The notes: generated by a model not told the origin, from the sequence alone. A stretch of DNA of 64,000 bases from Streptomyces sp. NBC_00690 (GCF_036226685.1 NZ_CP109009.1:4154001-4218000); one strand, 5' to 3'. Numbered from the stretch's first letter, positions 29,772-38,773 are shown. A program made the numbers and translations.

Positions 29772-30467
29772 GTGCCGGAGCCAGGAAACAACATCCCTCT
29801 CTTCTGGAGCCAGGAGGGACGCACGGCCGAAATCGTGAAGTGCCACTTCGGCCACTTGGCGGCTCGGAAAACCTTCGAATCGGTCGGCGGCTGCCCCTAC
29901 TGCAACCACACCCCAGGAGAACGCGTCGCCGCGCTTCGGACCGCTCACAGGGCACCCCAAGTAGACCCGCCTGCACGGGCCGGGACGACCGATGAGCATC
30001 ACCCCGAACTCGTAAGGGCCGGGAGGGAGATGGTACGAAGTGCCAGTGAGGTCCAATTCAAGTTGGGCGATCTCATCCTTGAGGCAATGCCACCGCACGA
30101 GAAGCAAGACCAGGGATTCCAGCCGCTGGAAAAATTCGCTGAGGCTCTCGGGATATCACCGGCTGCTCTCGCGAGGTATCGCAGAGTTGCAGCTGCCTGG
30201 CCCCGGAACAAACGCGATTCGCATACCTCGTGGTCGGTGCACGCCATCCTCGCCGGCCATCCGGACCGGTTCGACCTCATCAAGCACCCGCCTCCAGGAC
30301 GGGAAGCGACCTGGACCTGCGAGGCGGCAAAAAAACGCCGTGAAACGAAGCAACGCCTGAGCAGGCGGAGTGTGGCGTCCCCAGGGTTGGCGGGCTGGCT
30401 TCGGCAGCCGGCCTGCCGTCGCCGCCCGAGGCTCCTAGGCTCTCGGCATGACGATGACACCAGCTGA
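29772..30467 (+). CDS. Second DUF6192-like protein with N-terminal zinc-ribbon motif
   Basis: This 231-aa product starts at GTG 29772. The N-terminus has CHFGHLAARKTFESVGGCPYC, a likely zinc ribbon. The rest parallels the protein at 28358: VQFKLGDLILEAM, ISPAALARYRRVAAAWP, SWSVHAILAGHPDRFDLI. The last 50 residues are Arg-rich and overlap the next gene by 20 bp in another frame, so the true C-terminus may be disturbed. The role is unknown. Its shared architecture with a Cys4 module suggests nucleic-acid contact. Confidence 0.6.
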   Translation: MPEPGNNIPLFWSQEGRTAEIVKCHFGHLAARKTFESVGGCPYCNHTPGERVAALRTAHRAPQVDPPARAGTTDEHHPELVRAGREMVRSASEVQFKLGDLILEAMPPHEKQDQGFQPLEKFAEALGISPAALARYRRVAAAWPRNKRDSHTSWSVHAILAGHPDRFDLIKHPPPGREATWTCEAAKKRRETKQRLSRRSVASPGLAGWLRQPACRRRPRLLGSRHDDDTS

Positions 30468-30915
30468 GCTGGCAGCTCAGGAACCGACGCTGGAGCTCCT
30501 CAACAATGAGGCGGCCTCGCGTCTGGCACGCCAGTCAGACTCGCTGGCGAAGATCGACACCAAGGCGGTGTTCCTGATCGGGTTCGCGGCTACCGCTGCC
30601 CAGTTCCTGGCGACGCACAAGCACCACGACCTCCTCGCCTATTGTGCCTTCGCCGCGTACGCGGTCTCTCTGCTGGCAGGGGTGCAGACCTTCTGGGTAG
30701 CTGAGTACAAGGACCTGGAGCCGCGTCCCCTGGTCGTCAACTACGCGCGCTTGACCAAGGAACTGGCTCTGATCCGGCTGGCCTCGTCTCGGGCGTCACT
30801 CTTCGAGGAAAACCAGCGGCGCCACCAGAAAAGGGCCAGGTGCTGGACGGCGAGTCTCTGGTCGCTGATCGTCGGCCTTGGCCTGTCGACTGTCGCCCTG
30901 CTGCTGCCCACTTGA
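30448..30915 (+). CDS. Small membrane protein, Pycsar-effector-like topology
   Basis: This is a 155-aa protein with an N-terminal helix, hydrophobic spans at about 40-58 (FLIGFAATAAQFLATH) and 65-85, a cytosolic helical region, and a C-terminal span (LWSLIVGLGLSTVALLLPT). The SLAKIDTKAVFLIGFAA segment resembles the D-x-KA-x-x-L-x-G start of 2TM/PycTM effector domains of nucleotide-signalled defence systems. No cyclase is next to it, so this is a weak topological analogy. It is placed after the DUF6192 genes, near the right end of the island. Confidence 0.5.
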   Translation: MTMTPAELAAQEPTLELLNNEAASRLARQSDSLAKIDTKAVFLIGFAATAAQFLATHKHHDLLAYCAFAAYAVSLLAGVQTFWVAEYKDLEPRPLVVNYARLTKELALIRLASSRASLFEENQRRHQKRARCWTASLWSLIVGLGLSTVALLLPT

Positions 30916-31367
30916 GCCCATGAGCAACGGACAGAACCAGGGGGACTGGCCAGCCCACTCCTCCACCGGCCTCTCCTGCCCCGGCCCCAGCGCCTCAGCC
31001 GGACATCGTCGACATCTACACCGACCCGGCGATCATCGGGACTGACAACAGGCACGAAACCACCCCTGCGGAAACCGGGGTGGTGCGTCCGCAGGACAAC
31101 ATCGAGACTCGCTGAGAGGGATCTCCGAAGCCAAGGGGCCCGATCCTCCTACCGGAGGGCCATGCCGCGCGCGTGTCTGGCACTGTGGCCCCGCTGCGTG
31201 AGACCCCGGCACCCAGCCGGAACACGTAAGCCGTCGAGGCGCACCAATGCCGAAGCACCGGGACCCAGATCACTCCGACCGCGCCCCCGATACTCCATCG
31301 ATGATCCGCGGCGGCGGGACCGAAGGCGGCATTCCCCACCGTCGCCAGCATGCGGATACTGGCCGCC
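30916..31367. other. Intergenic region without a convincing gene
   Basis: Open frames are present on both strands, but none looks like a family member. No RNA or repeat was recognised. Confidence 0.4.
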
Positions 31368-31646
31368 ATGACTTCGTCTCCGCAGGAAGAGATCAAGAAC
31401 GCTGCACAAGCCATCTCAGACATGCATATCGCCACGGTTCCCGGCGAGCATGCCCGTGTCGCCGGCCATGCTGCGGCCAACCTCTGCTCGGGCGCCGGAC
31501 ATCGGCTTTTGTACGCGTCGACGGAGCTGCAGCAGCTGATCACAGAGGCCATCGAGATCGGTTACGCGACGGCGCTGCAAGACGTACGCGACGGCGACTT
31601 CGACGGAGCGATCCGGGAATGGCGACCCGGCCTGTCCGAGGAGTAA
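31368..31646 (+). CDS. Small hypothetical protein near attR
   Basis: This is a 92-aa product from ATG 31368: MTSSPQEEIKNAAQAISDM, then a helical GHRLLYASTELQQLITEAIEIGYATALQDVRDGDF. Codon bias is consistent with coding. No family or neighbour relation was recognised. It is the last gene before the right attachment site. Confidence 0.5.
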   Translation: MTSSPQEEIKNAAQAISDMHIATVPGEHARVAGHAAANLCSGAGHRLLYASTELQQLITEAIEIGYATALQDVRDGDFDGAIREWRPGLSEE

Positions 31647-31796
31647 ACCGCAGCATGGAGGCCAGAACGAGAACCCTCCGTGGTTGCAGTTCTGGTTGCA
31701 TTCACCGGCGTACAGCACCGTTCAGAACCCCCGCCCGGACCGGCCGCACCGCAGGTCAGAACGCTCCCGCACACCCCTGGACCCCCGTACGAACAG

Positions 31797-31868
31797 TTGG
31801 AAAGCGTGTTGGGGGCAACCCCTCACGAGTTCGAATCTCGTATCCTCCGCCAGTGCCTCACCGGGCAC
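31797..31868 (+). repeat. Right attachment site (attR), tRNA-Ser 3' fragment
   Basis: This is a perfect 72-bp copy of 15265-15336, holding tRNA-Ser(GGA) from the anticodon loop to CCA plus 16 bases beyond. No 5' half is present, so it is not a functional tRNA. It defines the right end of a 16.5-kb island. Confidence 0.93.
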
Positions 31869-31869
31869 T

Positions 31870-31911
31870 AACGTTGAAGGCCCCCATCGCAAGATGGGGG
31901 CCTTCAACGTT
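31870..31911 (+). terminator. Terminator after attR
   Basis: A 19-bp perfect stem, AACGTTGAAGGCCCCCATC and its complement, has a GCAA loop. Confidence 0.8.
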
Positions 31912-32149
31912 TCTCCGTCACGTCCCGTCTGGTGAGAAGCGTCGCCCCAGTCCCGCGCCTGCGCTCCACTCCAGGCATCCTCCTTCTACGGGGCGGATCA
32001 GCCTGTCGGCATTGCAGCAGCAGCCGGACCTCGCGCCACGCTCGAATCGCCTCGGCAGGCTCCACCATCAGCTTCCGGACCTGCGGGAGCAGAAGCCTCG
32101 CAAGCCCTACGGCCGCGACGACACCCACCAAGATGGTGATCCAGCCCAT
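31904..32149 (-). CDS. Small single-span membrane protein
   Basis: This is an 81-aa frame from ATG 32149 (MGWITILVGVVAAVGLARLLL): one N-terminal membrane span followed by a basic, Arg-rich cytosolic tail. The 3' end overlaps the tRNA-type terminator at 31870-31911. No family was recognised. It is possibly the original neighbour of the tRNA gene. Confidence 0.45.
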   Translation of the reverse strand: MGWITILVGVVAAVGLARLLLPQVRKLMVEPAEAIRAWREVRLLLQCRQADPPRRRRMPGVERRRGTGATLLTRRDVTEKR

Positions 32150-32270
32150 TTCGACACCTCCTGCCCCGCGCCCTTTCACCGACCATGCTCGCCACTTCAA
32201 AGATCGAAGTCAGCGTCCATGTAGACGCTTTCTGTGATCTCGGGCAAGGCTGCACGACAGGCCAGTGCAA

Positions 32271-32297
32271 GATATACTCGATACACGAGTTGATATC
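32271..32297. promoter_or_regulatory. Imperfect palindrome upstream of vapB, likely autoregulatory operator
   Basis: GATATACTCG and CGAGTTGATATC form an inverted repeat (one base difference in arm length) 16 bases before the vapB start. The position and AT-rich core fit a VapBC autorepression site overlapping the promoter. Confidence 0.6.
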
Positions 32298-32312
32298 TTC
32301 GGAGGTGCATGG

Positions 32313-32528
32313 ATGAGTCGCACAGTGATCGACCTGGACGACGAGCTGCTGGCCGACGTGGCGCAGGCGCTGGGGACCAGCACCAAGAAGGAGACGGTCA
32401 ACACCGCCCTGCGCGAGGTGTTGGAGAACCGGCGCCGGGCTCTCGCTCTGGCCAGGCTGCGCGCAGCGGCGGTCGACGGGGGCTTCGACCTGGACGTCTT
32501 TGACGACAAGGGAAACTACCGACGGTGA
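32313..32528 (+). CDS. VapB-type antitoxin
   Basis: This is a 71-aa antitoxin opening MSRTVIDLDDELLADVAQAL, an N-terminal ribbon-helix-helix-type DNA-binding segment (KKETVNTALREVLENRRR), then a toxin-wrapping tail. The stop overlaps the toxin start (ATGA-like). It neutralises the PIN toxin and represses the operon. It lies just outside the right att site. Confidence 0.85.
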   Translation: MSRTVIDLDDELLADVAQALGTSTKKETVNTALREVLENRRRALALARLRAAAVDGGFDLDVFDDKGNYRR

Positions 32529-32947
32529 GCGCAGCTCAGTTTCTGATCGACACCAGCGCACTCGCCCGATTCCTTCGCGGGGACGCCGAACAGTACGGCT
32601 GGGACCAGGCAGCCGCAGCCGGGCTCATCGCGACCTGTCCGATCACCGAGCTGGAGTTCTTCTACAGCGCACGATCGGCCGAGGATCGCGCCCGGGGCAT
32701 CGAGGACATGCGGATGATCTTCGGCTGGGTCCCCGTCGACGATCGCGCCTACAATCGCGCCTGGCAGGTTCAGGAACTGCTGACCGGGCGCGGGCAGCAC
32801 CGCAGCGCAGGCGCGGTGGACCTCGTCGTAGCAGCTACGGCGGAGTTGCAGGGGCTGACCCTCCTGCACCGTGATCGCGATTTCGACTGCATCGCCGCTG
32901 TCACCGGTCAGGCTCTGCAATGGTTCGGTCCCGAGGCGGGCAAGTAA
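32525..32947 (+). CDS. VapC-type PIN-domain toxin
   Basis: This is a 140-aa PIN RNase starting at GTG 32525. Acidic active-site residues are D9 (LIDTSALARFLRG), E in ITELEFFYSAR, D in SAGAVDLVVAATA and D in LLHRDRDFDCIAA. VapC toxins cleave tRNA or rRNA. The complete motif set suggests it is active and restrained by the upstream antitoxin. It completes a type II module. Confidence 0.9.
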   Translation: MSAAQFLIDTSALARFLRGDAEQYGWDQAAAAGLIATCPITELEFFYSARSAEDRARGIEDMRMIFGWVPVDDRAYNRAWQVQELLTGRGQHRSAGAVDLVVAATAELQGLTLLHRDRDFDCIAAVTGQALQWFGPEAGK

Positions 32948-33167
32948 ACCGCCTCCTACCTGAACTCAGTTCTGGTCGCATCCAACGGTGTTCAGCACGG
33001 TCCGCAGATACCTCAGCACCCCGATCCGCCAGAGTTCGGGACATGTATGCATGCGCCTGAGCAGTATTGGGGACATGGGAAGGCGTGTTCCGGGCCAGGT
33101 GCACCCTCCAAGGGTCGTCATCCTGGAGGTAGGGCCGAGAGCAAGGTCGTCAGCGCTGCCGTGTAGG

Positions 33168-33381
33168 CATGGTCCTCACTTCTTCTCTGCCAAGGAGCAG
33201 GCCGCGCTGGCCCCTCACCCAGGCCGTGACTTCGTTGGGGCAGGGAGGGGTGCCTGATGCCGTCTACGGCCGGGCGGCCACGCACTGTGCCGAGGAGGAG
33301 TTGGCGCGGCTGCTGACGCTGATCTTCACCATCAACACCTGGAACCGTGTCGCCCTGAGCACGGCAAGATGCCAGGCACCG
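33168..33381 (+). pseudogene. AhpD/carboxymuconolactone decarboxylase fragment, frameshifted
   Basis: Two frames join at about 33213: HGPHFFSAKEQAALA, then LTQAVTSLGQGGVPDAVYG ... EEELARLLTLIFTINTWNRVALSTA. The composite matches the C-terminal half of AhpD-family proteins (SxxERAALxLTEAVT ... AINAWNRxAVSTR). The N-terminal half, with the CxxC centre, is missing. It is a degraded gene. Confidence 0.6.
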
Positions 33382-33542
33382 ATCAGCGGGGCGCCCACTG
33401 ATATCGGAGGGCATCGCACGAGGTCAGCCAGGCTCCCCGGCCCGGCGTCGAGGTGCGGAGCGGGGCCGGCGACGGATAATGGGTGGGGCGGCCGGACTGG
33501 CAGTGTTCCCACCGGTTCGCGCTCGGACCGGAGGAGCGCTCC

Positions 33543-34976
33543 ATGGCCAAGGGCAGTGGGAATTCCGTCGCGGACGTGTTGCGTCCGTCCATGCGGTTGT
33601 CGCCCCGCGAACGGGCGGATCTGGGCAGGGCGGCCCGGCAGAAGGTGCCGAGGTCGAGCCATGCCGGGTTCGACCCTGGTGCCGGACGCACGGACCCACT
33701 AGATGTGATCGAGGAGCAGTCGGCTTCCCGGGTGGGGGAGTTGATCCCCATTCGCTATGGGCGGATGGCCGAGTCGCCGTTCCGCTTCTATCGGGGCGCA
33801 GCCGCGATCATGGCCCAGGACCTGGCCGACACGCCCCGTTCCGGTCTCCTCGCCCAGCTGTGCGGGGATGCGCACCTGATGAACTTCAGACTGTTGGGGT
33901 CGCCCGAGCGACGATTGGTCTTCGACATCAATGACTTCGACGAGACCCTGCCGGGCCCGTGGGAGTGGGACGTCAAGCGGTTGGCCACAAGTCTGGTGAT
34001 CGCCGGTCGGGAGAACGGCTACTCCGCGAAGGTCCGGTCGGACGTGGTGCGGGCAGCGGTGCGTTCGTACCGGGAGCGGATGCGGTTCCTCGCCGGCATG
34101 GGCAACCTCGACGTCTGGTACGCGCACGGTGACATGGAGCAGCTCCAGTCGCTGGCGGATCAGCGGCTCGATGCGCGGGGCCGGGAGCGTCTGCGCAAGG
34201 TCATGGCGAAGGCGCGGACCCGCGACAGCCTCCAGGCGTTCGAGAAGCTCACCCGGCTCCAGGGCATCGAGCGCCGGTTCACCCCGGATCCGCCGTTGAT
34301 CGTGCCCATCGACGATCTGTTGCAGGGGGCGAGGCGCGATGACCTCAGCGGCGAACTGCATGCGTTGGTGGACCGCTACGCCCGGAGCCTGTCCACCGAG
34401 CGCCGACATCTGTTGCGCCAGTACCACCTGGTCGACATCGCCCGGAAGGTGGTCGGTGTGGGCAGTGTGGGGACGCGTTGTTGGATCCTGCTGCTCCTGG
34501 GCAAGGACGCCGAGGACCCGTTGATCCTTCAGGCGAAGGAGGCGGATCGTTCGGTGTTGGCCGCGCACGTGGGCGAGAGCGCGTACGAGAACCAGGGGCA
34601 GCGGGTCGTCGCGGGGCAGCGGCTTATGCAGGCGGTGGGTGATGTGTTCCTGGGGTGGGACCGGGTCAAGGGCATGGACGGGAAGCAACGGGATTTCTAC
34701 ATCAGGCAGTTGCATGACTGGAAGGGGATCGTCACGCCGCAGGTGATGGTGCCGCGCGGTATGCGGTTGTTCGGCGAGCTCTGCGGGCAGACGTTGGCGC
34801 GCGCCCACGCCAGATCCGGTGACCGGATCGCCATCGCCGGCTATCTCGGCGGCGGGGACGTCTTCGACCGTGCGGTGGCCGAGTTCGCGGAGGTGTACGC
34901 GGACCAGAACGAGCGGGACCATGCGGCCCTGGTGGAGGCGATCCGCGTGGGCAGGGTGACGGCCGCGGCGACCTGA
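33543..34976 (+). CDS. DUF2252 family protein
   Basis: This is a 477-aa protein of the DUF2252 family, common in Streptomyces and other actinobacteria. Motifs include IRYGRMAESPFRFYRGAAAIMAQDLA, CGDAHLMNFRLLGSPERRLVFDINDFDE, PWEWDVKRLATSL, and a C-terminal ARAHARSGDRIAIAGYLG. The fold is thought to be kinase-like (H-x-N-F and DFDE resembling a catalytic loop), but no activity is established. ATG 33543 was preferred over an upstream GTG. It has no obvious operon partners. Confidence 0.9.
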   Translation: MAKGSGNSVADVLRPSMRLSPRERADLGRAARQKVPRSSHAGFDPGAGRTDPLDVIEEQSASRVGELIPIRYGRMAESPFRFYRGAAAIMAQDLADTPRSGLLAQLCGDAHLMNFRLLGSPERRLVFDINDFDETLPGPWEWDVKRLATSLVIAGRENGYSAKVRSDVVRAAVRSYRERMRFLAGMGNLDVWYAHGDMEQLQSLADQRLDARGRERLRKVMAKARTRDSLQAFEKLTRLQGIERRFTPDPPLIVPIDDLLQGARRDDLSGELHALVDRYARSLSTERRHLLRQYHLVDIARKVVGVGSVGTRCWILLLLGKDAEDPLILQAKEADRSVLAAHVGESAYENQGQRVVAGQRLMQAVGDVFLGWDRVKGMDGKQRDFYIRQLHDWKGIVTPQVMVPRGMRLFGELCGQTLARAHARSGDRIAIAGYLGGGDVFDRAVAEFAEVYADQNERDHAALVEAIRVGRVTAAAT

Positions 34977-35031
34977 GGTGCGGATGAGCGCGGTCAGGGG
35001 CCGCGGCGACCTGAGGTGCGGACGGCCGCGG

Positions 35032-36009
35032 TCAGGAGGCCGGGGCGATGAGCACCTTGCCGCGGGCGTGACCGTCCCTGAGGTGGGCGATGGCCTCGGG
35101 CACCTGGTGCAGCGGGAAGGTGCGGTCGATGACGGGGACGAGATCGCCCGCGGCCACCGAGTCGGCCAGGATCTGTAGGTCTGACGAGCGCTCCACGGAG
35201 AACAGACCGCGCAGCGAGTGGCGTACGAAGGGGGAGACGAGCAGGGCGCGCAGGACCCGGTCCGTACCGCCGAGCAGGCGTCCTTCGGTTTCGCTGCCCA
35301 CGATGACGAGGGTGCCGCGCGGGGTGAGGGCTCGGCGGAGCACGGACAGGGGGCGGCCGCCCGCGGTGTCGATGATCAGGTCGTAGCGCTCGGATCGTTC
35401 GGCGAAGTCCTCGCGGGTGTAGTCGATGACCTCGGACGCGCCGAGCGAGCGGACCAGGTCCATCTTCGCGGTGCTGCACACTCCGGTGACGGTGGCGCCC
35501 ATCGTTTTCGCCAGTTGTACGGCGAAGGTCCCGACTCCCCCTGCCGCTCCGATGATCAGGACCTGTTGGCCCGGTCGTACGCGTCCGCTGTCACGCAGCG
35601 CCTGGAGTGCCGTGACGCCGGAGATGGGGAGGGCTGCGGCCTGGTCGAGCGGGAGGTTCGGCGGTTTGCTGACGAACCTGTCCTGCGGTGCGCTGACGTA
35701 TTCTGCGAACGCGCCTTCGCAGAAGCCGAACACCTCGTCCCCCGCTCGGTGGCGGGTGACTCCGGCGCCGACGGCCTCCACATGTCCGGCGACTTCCCGG
35801 CCGCGGACGCGGACGGCGGGGCGACGCACTCCGAAGCCCATCAGCCGCAGCAGTTGGGGTCGGCCCGTCATCAGGTGCCAGACGCCCGCGTCGAGGGCGG
35901 CGGCGCGGACCCGGATGAGGACTTCGCCCGGTTTAGGGGTGGGCCGTTCGACGTCTTGGAGTTTCAGCACGTCGGAGGGTCCGTACTCGTCCTGTAGCAC
36001 TGCTTTCAC
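35032..36009 (-). CDS. NAD(P)H quinone oxidoreductase-type medium-chain reductase
   Basis: This is a 325-aa zinc-independent MDR. It starts VKAVLQDEYGPSDVLKLQDVE, contains RPGQQVLIIGAAGGVGTFAVQLAKTMGATVTGVCSTA as Rossmann motif (GxxGxVG), and ends AIAHLRDGHARGKVLI. It reduces quinones or enones with NADPH. The start overlaps the upstream XRE regulator stop (GTGA). A three-gene operon (membrane protein, XRE, reductase) is evident. Confidence 0.9.
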   Translation of the reverse strand: MKAVLQDEYGPSDVLKLQDVERPTPKPGEVLIRVRAAALDAGVWHLMTGRPQLLRLMGFGVRRPAVRVRGREVAGHVEAVGAGVTRHRAGDEVFGFCEGAFAEYVSAPQDRFVSKPPNLPLDQAAALPISGVTALQALRDSGRVRPGQQVLIIGAAGGVGTFAVQLAKTMGATVTGVCSTAKMDLVRSLGASEVIDYTREDFAERSERYDLIIDTAGGRPLSVLRRALTPRGTLVIVGSETEGRLLGGTDRVLRALLVSPFVRHSLRGLFSVERSSDLQILADSVAAGDLVPVIDRTFPLHQVPEAIAHLRDGHARGKVLIAPAS

Positions 36010-36239
36010 GAGGATTCCTCTGCGTCGTCCGGATACTGGAAGACCTGGTCGAGCGGGACGGCGAACACCCGGGCGATCTGGAAGGCCATCTCCAGCGAGG
36101 GCGAGTAGCGGCCCTTCTCGATGGCGATGACCGTCTGGCGGGTGACCCCGATGCGGTCGGCCAGTTCGGCCTGGGTCATCTCGTCCCGTGCGAAGCGCAG
36201 GGAGCGGATGGAATTGGTGATTCGGGTCGGTTTCACCAC
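36006..36239 (-). CDS. Small XRE-family regulator
   Basis: This is a 77-aa single-domain helix-turn-helix protein (EMTQAELADRIGVTRQTVIAIEKGRYSPSLEMAFQIARVFAV, then a short acidic tail). The GTG pair at 36239/36236 is the likely start, overlapping the upstream membrane-protein stop. This compact family typically sits beside a small membrane protein, as here, and probably represses the operon. Confidence 0.85.
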   Translation of the reverse strand: MVKPTRITNSIRSLRFARDEMTQAELADRIGVTRQTVIAIEKGRYSPSLEMAFQIARVFAVPLDQVFQYPDDAEESS

Positions 36240-36661
36240 GGGTGGAAGCCCCGTCGGTAGGCGACGATCCGGGCGGTGGAACCCAGCGCGGCGGAGAGGA
36301 CGAATGCCAGGTAGATGGTGTTGGCGATCCAGAAGTGGTCCAGTTCGGCAAGGGCCATCGCGAGGACGGCGACCGCGCCGAGGATGACGAAGGACTGTCC
36401 GACGTGGTCGACGAACCGGCTGATCTCCCGGTCGCGTTGGTCCACCCTGGCGGTGCCGCGCCGGGAGGTGATTCCGAGGGCGATGTCGAGCGCGATGGCC
36501 ACGCCGATCGCCGCACCCACGACCCACAGCAGCGGTGCCGCGTACGACACCTCGGTCAGGGGTTCGCTGCCCGCCCGTGGGAGGACGATGGCCAGATAGA
36601 CGGCGTAGCCGACGATCGCGATCCCTCCCATGATCCAAGCGCGTTTCTCCTCGTGGGCCAC
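36233..36661 (-). CDS. Small multi-span membrane protein
   Basis: This is a 142-aa protein with four predicted spans (GIAIVGYAVYLAIVLP, APLLWVVGAAIGVAIALDI, FVILGAVAVLAMAL, IYLAFVLSAALGSTARIVAY). It is first in the operon with an XRE regulator, an arrangement seen for YkuE/DUF-type small-membrane-protein pairs. Function unknown. Confidence 0.75.
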   Translation of the reverse strand: MAHEEKRAWIMGGIAIVGYAVYLAIVLPRAGSEPLTEVSYAAPLLWVVGAAIGVAIALDIALGITSRRGTARVDQRDREISRFVDHVGQSFVILGAVAVLAMALAELDHFWIANTIYLAFVLSAALGSTARIVAYRRGFHPW

Positions 36662-36925
36662 GCCTCCCCCTCCATGTAAAGCAAACCTGACATTGGAAAG
36701 GTACGACTCTCTTTACATCAAGTCAAGGATTCTTTACAACAGCGGCAACGGAACCCATGAACGCGCAGGTGATCCGTCCAGAATGCGGGCCTCGACGCTT
36801 GGTGCTGAGATGGGCAGACGGCGACCGGGCCGGTCCCGGACGAGCCGGATGCCGAAGCCCACGGGTCGTGGACGCGCAAGAACCGGCGCCGACCGGAGCA
36901 TCGACCACCGCGGAACGGAGCAGCC

Positions 36926-38773
36926 ATGTCGGACCCGACGGCCCTCGCCTTCGACGACACCACCGACTTCGACAACGCCGACCGCGGGTTCATCGCCGCC
37001 CTCAGCCCCGCCGTGGTCAAGGACGCGCAAGGAGAGGTCGTCTACGACAACGACGCCTACGCCTTCCTCGCCGGTCAGTGCCCCGACACCGCACACCCGA
37101 GCCTGTGGCGGCAGGCTCAACTCTGCGCCCGACAGGGCCTCTACGAGGTCACCACGGGCATCTACCAGGTGCGCGGGCTCGACCTCTCCAACATGACCCT
37201 GGTCGAGGGGGAGCGGGGAGTCATCGTCATCGACCCGCTGATCTCCGCGGAGACCGCCTCCGCGGCGCTCGCGCTCTACCGGGCGCACCGCGGCGATCGC
37301 CCGGTCACCGGTCTCATCTACACCCACTCGCACGGCGACCACTTCGGCGGTGGCCGCGGAGTCCTGCCCCACGGCACCGAGGCGGGCGTCCCCATCCTCG
37401 CCCCTGCCGGCTTCCTGGAGCACGCCGTCAGCGAGAACGTCTACGCCGGCAACGCCATGACCCGCCGTGCCGTCTTCATGTACGGCGACCGGCTGCCCAA
37501 GGCACCCGACGGGCAGATCGGCGCCGGCCTCGGCATGACGACCTCCACCGGGACCATCACCCTGATCCCGCCGACCGTGGACATCACGGAGACCGGGCAG
37601 GAGGAGACCGTGGACGGCGTCCGGATCGTCTTCCAGCTGACACCGGGCACCGAAGCGCCGGCCGAGATGAACTTCCTGTTCCCGGAGTTGCGCGCGCTGT
37701 GCCTGGCTGAGAACGCCACCCACAACATGCACAACATCCTGACCCTGCGCGGTGCCGTCGTCCGTGACGCCCGCATCTGGGCCCGCTACCTGGACGAGAC
37801 CGTCAACTACTTCGACGGCCGCTACGACGTCGCCTTCGCCTCCCACCACTGGCCCACCTGGGGACACGACGAGGTCGTCACCTTCCTGCACGCACAGCGC
37901 GACCTCTACGCCTATCTGCACGACCAGACGCTACGGCTGCTCAACGACGGACTCACCGGCCCGGAGATCGCCGAAGTCCTCCAACTGCCGCCCGCACTGG
38001 AACGCGCCTGGCACGCACGCGGCTACTACGGATCGCTCTCCCACAATGTGAAGGCCATCTACCAGCGCTACCTGGGGTGGTTCGACGGCAACGTCGCCCA
38101 TCTCTGGGAGCACCCGCCCGTGGAACTCGCCAGGCGGTACGTCGATGTGGCCGGTGGGCCCGAGCAGGCGTTGACCAAGGCACGCGCGTACGTCGACGAA
38201 GGCGATCTGCGGTTCGCGGCCACCCTCCTCAACCACATCGTCTTCGCCACACCAGGGAACGACCGGGACACCGCGACCGCAGCCGCGGCCCGGGAGGCGC
38301 TGGCCGATGTCTACGACCGACTCGGACGGGGTGCGGAGAACGGCCCCTGGCGCAACTTCTACCTCGCCTCCGCAGCGGAACTGCGCCACGGGGTGGCGCC
38401 CGCGCACATCGACACCGGTGGGGCCGAGATGATCGCCGCCCTGACCACCACGATGCTGCTGGACTCGATCGCCATCCGCATCGACGGGCCCGCCGCCTGG
38501 GACGACGACCTGACCATCGACCTCGTCCTGACCGACGAGCAGAGCCGGCACCGGCTCACCCTGCACCACGGCGCCCTGACCCATCGTCAGCTCCGGGGGA
38601 AGCCCAAGCGGGATGCAGGACTCACACTGCGGCTGAGCCGGGCCCAACTGTTCGGCATCCTGTCCGGCAAGGGGCTCGACGGGGTGTGGACGGAAGGGGA
38701 CAAGACGCTCCTTGAACACCTGCTGTCCCGGGTCACCACTCCCGATCCGTCGTTCCCCATCGTCACTCCCTGA
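36926..38773 (+). CDS. Alkylsulfatase (MBL-fold, SdsA1-like)
   Basis: This is a 615-aa class III alkylsulfatase. The metallo-beta-lactamase domain has THSHGDHFGG as the HxHxDH metal motif, then ENATHNMHN and SHHWP. A helical dimerisation domain follows, with an SCP2-like C-terminal domain (SIAIRIDGPAAWDDDLTIDLVLTDEQ). It hydrolyses primary alkyl sulfates such as SDS, supplying sulfate or detoxifying surfactants. No signal peptide is seen, so it is cytosolic. It is monocistronic. Confidence 0.95.
   Translation: MSDPTALAFDDTTDFDNADRGFIAALSPAVVKDAQGEVVYDNDAYAFLAGQCPDTAHPSLWRQAQLCARQGLYEVTTGIYQVRGLDLSNMTLVEGERGVIVIDPLISAETASAALALYRAHRGDRPVTGLIYTHSHGDHFGGGRGVLPHGTEAGVPILAPAGFLEHAVSENVYAGNAMTRRAVFMYGDRLPKAPDGQIGAGLGMTTSTGTITLIPPTVDITETGQEETVDGVRIVFQLTPGTEAPAEMNFLFPELRALCLAENATHNMHNILTLRGAVVRDARIWARYLDETVNYFDGRYDVAFASHHWPTWGHDEVVTFLHAQRDLYAYLHDQTLRLLNDGLTGPEIAEVLQLPPALERAWHARGYYGSLSHNVKAIYQRYLGWFDGNVAHLWEHPPVELARRYVDVAGGPEQALTKARAYVDEGDLRFAATLLNHIVFATPGNDRDTATAAAAREALADVYDRLGRGAENGPWRNFYLASAAELRHGVAPAHIDTGGAEMIAALTTTMLLDSIAIRIDGPAAWDDDLTIDLVLTDEQSRHRLTLHHGALTHRQLRGKPKRDAGLTLRLSRAQLFGILSGKGLDGVWTEGDKTLLEHLLSRVTTPDPSFPIVTP

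Noticed and set aside
30448..30915. Complete Pycsar or CBASS defence system
   Set aside because: No nucleotide cyclase is encoded anywhere in the island, so only a topological resemblance of the membrane protein remains.
31797..31868. Second tRNA-Ser gene at attR
   Set aside because: Only the 3' half from the anticodon loop is present; there is no 5' acceptor arm or D arm, so it is an att copy rather than a tRNA gene.
36734..37921. 395-aa minus-strand frame over the alkylsulfatase gene
   Set aside because: It is antisense to a clear alkylsulfatase with intact HxHxDH motif, Val/Gly-rich and without family resemblance.
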